Below, piece by piece: positions 1 to 4,353 of a DNA stretch of 7,985 nt. A program made the translations under genes and the position numbers. The first letter of the stretch is position 1; each line of letters starts with the position of its first letter. The notes beneath the pieces were generated by a model. The model had not been told where the DNA came from. It worked only from the letters and a program-made list of their open reading frames with translations, and searched no databases. Source of the DNA: Armatimonadota bacterium (lineage in GTDB: Bacteria > Armatimonadota > Hebobacteria > CAIYQO01); NCBI GenBank assembly GCA_022708765.1, contig JAKIYB010000190.1, positions 1 through 7,985 on the forward strand, read 5' to 3'.

Positions 1-446
1 TCATGCGCGACGAACTGATGCACCTGGGGGTGAGCCAGCTTTCCGCCGGCAGCAGCACCTCGCCCGGCGGCTACTGCGACGGCGAGGACAAGGGCGAGGC
101 GCCGCAGTTCCTCACCGGCGATCACCGCAATCTCGACGAAATGGTCTACACCCTCTGCCGCAGCGATTTCATGCCCTCCTTCTGCACCGGCTGCTACCGC
201 AAGGGCCGCACCGGACACGACTTCATGGAACTGGCCAAACCCGGACAGATTCAGACCTTCTGCAGTTCCAACGGGCTCATCACTTTCCTGGAATACCTGC
301 TCGACTACGCCACTCCGGCAACCCGCGCCGAGGGTGAGGCGCTCATCGCCCGCCACCTGGCGCGCATCGCCGATGAGAAGCTGCGCGCCTGGACCGCCCG
401 GCAGCTCGAGGAAACGCGGGCGGGAGCGCGGGATCTCTACGTGTAG
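1..446 (+). CDS. hydG: [FeFe]-hydrogenase H-cluster maturase HydG, C-terminal part (5' end outside window)
   Basis: HydG is a cytoplasmic radical-SAM tyrosine lyase. It splits tyrosine into p-cresol and dehydroglycine and turns the latter into the CO and cyanide ligands of the [FeFe]-hydrogenase H-cluster. Only about 147 residues are visible, roughly the last third of a protein that usually has about 470. Numbering from the first ATG in the window (base 3), the family segment SQLSAGSSTSPGGY lies at residues 11-24 and LDEM at 44-47. The C-terminal cluster motif CX2CX22C is complete, with Cys61, Cys64 and Cys87 in the PSFCTGCYRKGRTG and QTFC contexts; it binds the auxiliary [4Fe-4S] cluster carrying the extra iron. 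The protein ends in the typical ARDLYV-type tail. The frame is open to the left edge, so the ATG at base 3 is internal. The intact motif argues for a working enzyme and hence an anaerobic host with an [FeFe]-hydrogenase elsewhere. The stop lies 9 bp from a convergent gene. Confidence 0.93.
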   Translation, partial: MRDELMHLGVSQLSAGSSTSPGGYCDGEDKGEAPQFLTGDHRNLDEMVYTLCRSDFMPSFCTGCYRKGRTGHDFMELAKPGQIQTFCSSNGLITFLEYLLDYATPATRAEGEALIARHLARIADEKLRAWTARQLEETRAGARDLYV

Positions 447-455
447 ACCGGATGA

Positions 456-950
456 TTATTGCGCGGCGTAGGCGGCCAATTTGGCGTGGTTCACCACCGG
501 GCCGTCGGTGAAGGGACTGAAATACGTCAGATACTCCTCGACCGTGTGTGCCGCCGCCCAGGCGTGGTATTCATCCGCGGCGATGGCGGCTTCGGCGTAG
601 CAGGCGAACTCCAGATATTCCTCACCGCGCGCCAGATTGAGCGGGGTGAGATCCACTGTAGAGAAGGCGCGGACGTGGAGGACAGTTTCCATCGCCGGCG
701 CGAAACGGAAGACCTTGGTAATATGCGGAAACGCGGTGACAAAGCCCACGCCGTCCAATCCGGCGGCGCATAACCGGCGCGCAAAAGCGGCCGGCGTCAG
801 CGAACAGTGCTCCCACTCGTATCGCGCCGGCTCATCCCGCCCCACGAGGCTGATGTAATACACCTTGAACGCTGAAATGCCGTCAGGCATCGGCACCAGT
901 TCGGTGCGTACGGTGACGGAATGATATGGCCGGCAGGCAGTGATATGCAT
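456..950 (-). CDS. Conserved-looking hypothetical protein, 164 aa, next to hydG
   Basis: I do not recognise this family. The frame is supported by a good ribosome site (GGAGG at 956-960, 5 nt before the ATG at 948-950) and by an amino-acid composition typical of a folded soluble protein. There is no signal peptide or membrane segment. The N-terminal half is rich in beta-prone stretches (VTVRTELVP, AFKVYYISLVG, HITKVFRFAP, ETVLHVRAF). The C-terminal half looks helical (EYLEFACYAEAAIAADEYHAWAAAHTVEEYL in several pieces, residues about 111-142). Cysteines are few and do not form a CXXC motif, so a metal-cluster role is not indicated. It converges on hydG with a 9-bp gap, so it is not co-transcribed with it; a functional link to hydrogenase maturation would be speculation. 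The opposite strand also has a long open frame (459-773), but without a comparable start signal or a recognisable protein. Confidence 0.72.
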   Translation of the reverse strand: MHITACRPYHSVTVRTELVPMPDGISAFKVYYISLVGRDEPARYEWEHCSLTPAAFARRLCAAGLDGVGFVTAFPHITKVFRFAPAMETVLHVRAFSTVDLTPLNLARGEEYLEFACYAEAAIAADEYHAWAAAHTVEEYLTYFSPFTDGPVVNHAKLAAYAAQ

Positions 951-955
951 CGGTA

Positions 956-973
956 CCTCCCGGCCTTATTCTA
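956..973 (-). promoter_or_regulatory. Candidate -10 box and ribosome site for the 164-aa gene
   Basis: On the minus strand a TAGAAT hexamer (plus-strand 968-973), preceded directly by TG, sits 17 nt upstream of the coding start region. It is followed by a GGAGG ribosome site (956-960). The -35 position about 17 nt further upstream holds only a T-rich run and does not match TTGACA well. The ribosome site is solid. The promoter is a guess from sequence alone, and a -10 this close to the start codon would give a very short leader. Confidence 0.3.
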
Positions 974-1139
974 CAGAAAATTCGTCGGGCGAAAAAGGCA
1001 GGCAGCCTGGCGCTCCGAAGACTTCCACGCTGTGCTCTACCCAGGTGAAGGCAATCTCATGGTAAATCCGGCAACCTTATGGTCGTGAGTAGGGTGCAAG
1101 TGTGATATGATTGTCGGGTCTGCCAAATCATCCAGACGC
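974..1139. other. Divergent intergenic region between the 164-aa gene and the fucosidase gene
   Basis: About 170 bp separate the two divergent genes and must carry the promoters for both. For the fucosidase, a TATGAT hexamer at 1106-1111 is a possible -10, with only a weak -35 candidate (TCGTGA, 1083-1088) at 17-nt spacing. I see no operator-like palindrome, riboswitch or strong terminator here. Open frames crossing this stretch (for example minus-strand 1037-1363) have no ribosome site and run antisense into the fucosidase gene. Confidence 0.4.
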
Positions 1140-1145
1140 GGAGAG
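1140..1145 (+). promoter_or_regulatory. Ribosome binding site that sets the fucosidase start
   Basis: GGAGAG lies just upstream of the ATG at 1149. No comparable site precedes the upstream in-frame ATG at 1107. Choosing 1149 puts a clean signal peptide at the N-terminus. Confidence 0.65.
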
Positions 1146-1148
1146 AAC

Positions 1149-2951
1149 ATGGTTAGAGCCCTGCATGTAATGAGTCTATTCTTATGTACCGTCGCTACGC
1201 TCGCAGCGGATACACCCCCCGCTGGTAAGGCTGAACGCCCATGGGTGCAGGACACCGCTTCAGCGGTCGCCCGCTGGCAGGCCATGCGCTTTGGCCTGTT
1301 TGTGCATTGGGGACCAGCCAGTCTCACCGGTAACGAAATTAGTTGGTCGCGCGGCGGAACCACTTCCGGGATGATGCCCGCGGAAGCGTATGATCAGCTC
1401 TACCAGCGCTTTAATCCCACACGTTTCGACGCAGATGCCTGGGCGAAAACGGCGAAAGCCGCCGGTATGAAATATCTGGTCATCACGGCGAAGCACGCCG
1501 ATGGTTTTTGCCTGTGGCCTTCGCAATTCACAGACTATACAATCAGTAAAACGCCTTTCAAACGAGACATCATCAAAGAGTTATCCATGGCATGCAAACG
1601 GCATGGAATCCAGTTTTGCGTCTATTACTGCATCACTGATTGGTATCATCCTGATTATCCACTCGGCAGTCCGGGCGGGAGAAGTGAGAAGCCAAATCCC
1701 AACATGCCCCGTTATCTGGAATTCGTGAAACATCAAACCGAGGAACTGATTACGAAGTATGGCCCATTGGGCTTGCTCTGGTTCGATATCGGTGATCGGG
1801 CGGTGTGGTTTTCCGAGTATCGCCAGTACGGTGATGACCTTTACACCTTCGTGAAAACGCTGCAGCCTTCTCTGGTCGTGAATGATCGCTGTGTGCAGTC
1901 GGTACCGCCGTCGGGCGATTATGCTACCTGGGAGGGGAAGATTGGCCCTTTCAACCGGGAGCGCCCCTGGGAAACCTGCACGGTCATCGGCGGTCACTGG
2001 GCGTGGACCGGTTCCGCCGCCACGGAAGTCGGCATCATGTCGCTGCGCGAGTGTGTGCGGATGCTGCTGCGGGTGGCCGGCAATGACGGCAACTTTCTCT
2101 TGAACGTCGGGCCGCGGGCGGACGGCTGCATTGAGCCGGTGCAGGTGCAACGCTTGAAAGAGATGGGCGACTGGCTGAAACAGTATGGTGAAGGCGTGTA
2201 TGGCACGCGCGGCGGTCCGTTTAAAGCCGGGCGTTGGGGCGCCTCGACCTGCAAAGGCAATACGATCTATCTCTTTCCCATGAAATGGCCGCGGCAGGGA
2301 CCACTCATTCTCCCGCCAATTGCGGCGAAGATCACAAATACGCGCGCATTGACTGGTGGCAAGGCAGTCGTGACGCAGAATGAAGCCGGTACCTTCGTCT
2401 CACTGGCGGCTGACTATCGCCCACCGATCGTCGCGGTCATCAAGCTCACGGTTGATCGCAAGGCCCTCGAAATTCCACCAGTTGATGTGGTGACCTTCAC
2501 CAGTCGCGATCCGAAAATGCAGCAATTGAAGGATTTAACCCGGGGAGCGAGCTATACCATCAGCAGCAACATTGATCCCTCGTGGAAGGCGGAGACGAGT
2601 GGGCTGCTGGAGGATAACGGGCGGAATGCCGGCTTCGCGTTCCATACGCGGAAAGGTCCGGATCAGCACCTGATCATTGACCTGAAGCACACGGCGGCCA
2701 TCCAGCGCATCGAAATCATCAATCGTCGAGATGCCTGCCAGGACCGCGCTCGCACCCTGACCGTCTGGGTAGCCGGTGACGGCGCGGGTGAGGCACCGAC
2801 AACATGGCAGGAGCTCTGGCGTGCTGAGCAGAGTGACGCGGATTGGATTATCGAACTTGACGATCGCGATATCAATAGCAGATTCGTGAAAATCGGCCTG
2901 CGCGAAGATGAATACTTTCATTTGAGTTCCGTACGAGTCTATGGACCATAA
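1149..2951 (+). CDS. Exported GH29 alpha-L-fucosidase with C-terminal discoidin (F5/8 type C)-like domain
   Basis: A retaining exo-glycosidase that releases L-fucose from fucosylated glycans, probably outside the cytoplasm. I start it at 1149 because GGAG at 1140-1143 lies 5 nt upstream and the protein then opens with a signal peptide (MVRALHVMSLFLCTVATLAA, likely cut after Ala20); the frame extends to an ATG at 1107, which would bury that signal. The catalytic barrel spans about residues 35-370: MRFGLFVHWGP (His53), an EISW segment (Trp66), AKHADGFCLWPS (116-125), LGLLWFDIGD with Asp213 as the expected nucleophile, WETCTVIGGHWAW (274-286) and GNFLLNVGPRADG (314-326). A beta-sandwich follows (about 370-450), then a discoidin-like domain (about 460-600) that could bind glycans. 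At 600 aa it is longer than a plain GH29, owing to this domain. Oddity: the usual HH pair of the KHHDGF motif is His-Ala. Probably co-transcribed originally with the downstream isomerase. Substrate linkage cannot be read from sequence. Confidence 0.92.
   Translation: MVRALHVMSLFLCTVATLAADTPPAGKAERPWVQDTASAVARWQAMRFGLFVHWGPASLTGNEISWSRGGTTSGMMPAEAYDQLYQRFNPTRFDADAWAKTAKAAGMKYLVITAKHADGFCLWPSQFTDYTISKTPFKRDIIKELSMACKRHGIQFCVYYCITDWYHPDYPLGSPGGRSEKPNPNMPRYLEFVKHQTEELITKYGPLGLLWFDIGDRAVWFSEYRQYGDDLYTFVKTLQPSLVVNDRCVQSVPPSGDYATWEGKIGPFNRERPWETCTVIGGHWAWTGSAATEVGIMSLRECVRMLLRVAGNDGNFLLNVGPRADGCIEPVQVQRLKEMGDWLKQYGEGVYGTRGGPFKAGRWGASTCKGNTIYLFPMKWPRQGPLILPPIAAKITNTRALTGGKAVVTQNEAGTFVSLAADYRPPIVAVIKLTVDRKALEIPPVDVVTFTSRDPKMQQLKDLTRGASYTISSNIDPSWKAETSGLLEDNGRNAGFAFHTRKGPDQHLIIDLKHTAAIQRIEIINRRDACQDRARTLTVWVAGDGAGEAPTTWQELWRAEQSDADWIIELDDRDINSRFVKIGLREDEYFHLSSVRVYGP
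2948..2951. repeat. Left copy of the ATAA flanking repeat (putative target duplication)
   Basis: ATAA directly abuts the left terminal repeat and is identical to 3211-3214 at the right end. It comprises the last base of the final Pro codon plus the TAA stop of the fucosidase gene, so the insertion left that reading frame intact. Confidence 0.55.
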
Positions 2952-2974
2952 TACTACTACCGCACATCACTATC

Positions 2975-2996
2975 GCCACCCCATGAAGGAGGTGGC
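2975..2996 (+). repeat. Left-arm hairpin of the element
   Basis: GCCACC (2975-2980) pairs with GGTGGC (2991-2996) around a 10-nt loop that carries the GAAGGA core. The same core recurs in inverted orientation in the right arm. Confidence 0.5.
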
Positions 2997-3002
2997 TGAC
3001 TT

Positions 3003-3128
3003 ATGCTCTTTGAAATTTGCATAGCGCTATGCTCGGTACCCGGTTGGCCTGCTCGAACCGGTGCGTCCCTGCAGAGGGCCGCCTGGCCTCGCAGGGGGGT
3101 ACTGCAGTGCCCGCATTCCCCACCATAA
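3003..3128 (+). other. Small 41-codon open frame inside the element (doubtful gene)
   Basis: An ATG at 3003 lies 10 nt after a near-perfect Shine-Dalgarno (AAGGAGGTG, 2986-2994) and opens a 41-codon frame ending with TAA at 3126-3128. The predicted peptide (MLFEICIALCSVPGWPARTG at its start, then Arg/Pro-rich) matches nothing I recognise. It is read through the hairpins and palindromes of the element, which constrain the sequence for other reasons. The same GAAGGAGG core appears inverted in the other arm, where no such frame follows. I list it only because the ribosome site is striking. Confidence 0.15.
3067..3096 (+). repeat. Central GC-rich hairpin of the element
   Basis: CCCTGC (3067-3072) pairs with GCAGGG (3091-3096). 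An inner stem forms GGCC (3077-3080) to GGCC (3085-3088), closing a 4-nt loop, with two further pairs and two bulged bases between. No T-run follows, so it is not a standard intrinsic terminator. Confidence 0.5.
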
Positions 3129-3155
3129 CGCTATGCATTTGTCAAGGCGCTTCAT

Positions 3156-3201
3156 CGTCTTTCACCCTGTTCGCACCCTCCTTCAGGGGGGATGAAAGAC
3201 G
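3156..3201 (+). repeat. Right-arm hairpin of the element
   Basis: CGTCTTTCA (3156-3164) is the exact reverse complement of TGAAAGACG (3193-3201). Further inside, CCCTG (3165-3169) pairs with CAGGG (3184-3188), giving 14 base pairs with an asymmetric bulge. It lacks a downstream T-run. In a transcript reading through from the fucosidase gene it could slow polymerase or shield the RNA from decay. Confidence 0.55.
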
Positions 3202-3210
3202 GTAGTAGTA

Positions 3211-3214
3211 ATAA
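3211..3214. repeat. Right copy of the ATAA flanking repeat
   Basis: ATAA directly follows the right terminal repeat. Four bases match by chance fairly easily, so its weight comes from lying exactly at the ends of the perfect 11-bp inverted repeat. Confidence 0.55.
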
Positions 3215-3242
3215 CGCTGCTGTGAATTGATTGGAGAAGCAC

Positions 3243-3956
3243 ATGTATCGTTCGGAGATAAATCGCGCCATTGATCGGGCTGTTGCCTTCTTTCACACGT
3301 GCCGCTTCCCCTTGCCGCCGTTTGCGTATTGGTCTCCAGAAGCCTGGGCTTGTCGGGGTGAGGAATACCATGAGATCCGTTCCATGCGGCTGGGGTGGGA
3401 TGTGACTGACTTTGGCTCTGGCAATTTTCCGGCTACGGGGCGCACCATTTTCACGTTGCGCAATGGCTCGGTACATCGAGCGGGAGTCGGTAAAACGTAT
3501 GCGCACAAAGCCATGTTCTTACGGGAGGGACAGCGTTCGCCGATTCACTTTCACCAGCGAAAGATGGAGGACATCGTTAATCAGGGGGGCGGCAACATCC
3601 TGATTACCCTGTGGCGCGCGGACGCGACGGATGCGCAGTCTCCCGATCCATTTACGCTGCAGGTGGATGGCTGCGCGCGACGTATTACATCCGGCGCGAC
3701 GCTTCGGCTCACCCCGGGCGAATCGGTCTGTATCGTTCCACGCACGTATCACCAATTCTGGGCTGAGGAGGGCGCCGGCGCGACGCTCTCCGTCGAAGTT
3801 TCCAGCGTCTGTGATGACCTGACGGACAATTTCTGGCTGCATCCCCACGAACGCTTTCCCGGCATCGTTGAGGATGAACCGGCCCGCTACTGCCTGTGCC
3901 ACGAATATCCCGCCGCTGCCTGCATCCTTACCTCAACATCAGACGCGGAAGCATGA
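3243..3956 (+). CDS. D-lyxose/D-mannose-type ketol-isomerase, cupin fold
   Basis: A cytoplasmic metal-dependent isomerase of the D-lyxose isomerase family (EC 5.3.1.15 type), which interconverts D-lyxose and D-xylulose and often also D-mannose and D-fructose. The 237-aa length and the MYRSEIN start fit the family. Recognisable blocks are LPPFAYWSPEAW (24-35), GEEYHEIR (39-46), GWDVTDFGSGNF (51-62), FTLRNG (70-75), SPIHFHQRKMEDIVNQGGGN (99-118), LTPGESV (156-162), YHQFW (169-173), DDLTDNF (191-197) and RFPGIVEDEPARYCLCHEYP (204-223). The expected metal ligands are all present: His102, His104, Glu109 and His170. GGAG at 3233-3236 sits 6 nt before the ATG at 3243, which excludes the in-frame TTG at 3231. 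It follows the fucosidase gene, from which it is separated by the inserted element. The true substrate is uncertain: L-fucose differs from D-lyxose at C3, so direct use of released fucose is not expected. Confidence 0.9.
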   Translation: MYRSEINRAIDRAVAFFHTCRFPLPPFAYWSPEAWACRGEEYHEIRSMRLGWDVTDFGSGNFPATGRTIFTLRNGSVHRAGVGKTYAHKAMFLREGQRSPIHFHQRKMEDIVNQGGGNILITLWRADATDAQSPDPFTLQVDGCARRITSGATLRLTPGESVCIVPRTYHQFWAEEGAGATLSVEVSSVCDDLTDNFWLHPHERFPGIVEDEPARYCLCHEYPAAACILTSTSDAEA

Positions 3957-4009
3957 TACCGCGTGGCTTACCCGTGGCCTGACCAGACACAGCGGTAGAC
4001 CCATCGCTA

Positions 4010-4038
4010 CCCAGGTATGACGGCATTGGTCGCCTGGG
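4010..4038. terminator. Weak bidirectional hairpin between convergent genes
   Basis: CCCAGG (4010-4015) pairs with CCTGGG (4033-4038), and GAC (4019-4021) with GTC (4029-4031), closing a 7-nt loop. It lies in the 164-bp gap between the isomerase and the convergent HEAT gene, where terminators for both strands would be expected. Neither strand has a T-run after it, so it is at best a weak or factor-dependent terminator. Nothing else of note is visible in 3957-4120 apart from an 8-bp GCGATCGC palindrome at 4044-4051. Confidence 0.22.
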
Positions 4039-4120
4039 GCGGAGCGATCGCGCATATCGGATTGCGGAAACACGGTGATTGTCGGCACGTGTGGAGCTTC
4101 AGGGGCCGCGCGTGTATCAT

Positions 4121-4353
4121 TTACGGTTTCTCATGCGCTGTCCACCACGCCTGCCACCGTCCCTGGTCATCACCGAACTCTTGCCCGGTGATGAGATGTA
4201 AGGCAGCGGCGGCATGGGCGCGCGCGCCGGCATTCAGGTTGCCGAGTGTAGCAATAAGGGCCGGAGTGGCTGCCGTTGCCCGCAGGCTTCCCAGCGCATC
4301 AGCACAGGCACTGAGCACCGGGTGGGCATCATCGCGGGAAAGGGCGGTGATAA
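4121..4353 (-). pseudogene. Frameshifted 3' end of the HEAT-repeat gene
   Basis: Read in the frame that eight C would give, this stretch continues the repeat pattern without a break (LITALSRDDAHPVLSACADA), then ALGSLRATAATPALIATL. It covers the end of one repeat and about two more, and closes with a TGQEFGDDQGRWQAWWTAHE tail that ends at TAA (4121-4123). Long HEAT proteins of this kind often end in such a Trp-rich tail. The stretch has no ribosome site or credible independent start, so it is the severed C-terminus of the preceding frame and not a separate gene. The preserved repeat spacing suggests the break is recent, reversible or an artefact. Confidence 0.8.

Larger units (their letters stand above)
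2952..3210. mobile_element. MITE-like palindromic element, 259 bp, no transposase
   Basis: The ends are a perfect 11-bp inverted repeat: TACTACTACCG at 2952-2962 and its reverse complement at 3200-3210. ATAA flanks both sides (2948-2951 and 3211-3214), like a 4-bp target duplication. A 2-bp TA duplication with shorter repeats also fits. The two arms remain related further in. TGAAGGAGG at 2984-2992 matches the reverse complement of 3177-3185. GCATAGCGCTATGC, a perfect 14-bp palindrome at 3019-3032, matches the reverse complement of 3123-3136 in most positions. The centre holds further hairpins (3040-3061 and 3067-3096). There is no transposase frame, so it would have to be moved in trans by an element elsewhere. 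The left ATAA contains the fucosidase stop codon. A structured regulatory RNA is the alternative reading, but the matched ends and flanks favour insertion. Confidence 0.68.

Noticed and set aside
459..773. Open frame of 104 codons on the plus strand opposite the 164-aa gene
   Set aside because: No ribosome site, Arg/Gly-rich shadow-type composition, and fully covered by the better supported minus-strand gene.
1037..1363. Minus-strand 108-codon frame across the fucosidase promoter and 5' end
   Set aside because: Antisense to the signal peptide and catalytic domain of a clear GH29 gene, with no ribosome site or recognisable protein.
1581..2150. Minus-strand 189-codon frame inside the fucosidase gene
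   Set aside because: A mirror of the GC-biased codons of a strongly supported gene; it has no family features.
2952..3210. Integron attC site
   Set aside because: The ends do not carry the RYYYAAC and GTTRRRY core boxes, and no integrase or cassette array is present.
2952..3242. Riboswitch or leader attenuator for the isomerase gene
   Set aside because: No recognisable riboswitch core or T-run terminator. The exact inverted ends with matching ATAA flanks are better explained by insertion, though a regulatory effect remains possible.
4044..4051. GCGATCGC octamer as a possible functional site
   Set aside because: A single 8-bp palindrome in a GC-rich gap, with no second copy and no neighbouring feature to support a role.
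4121..4318. The 65-codon minus-strand frame as an independent small gene
   Set aside because: It continues the HEAT repeat register of the upstream frame after a one-base change in the C9 tract and has no start signal of its own.
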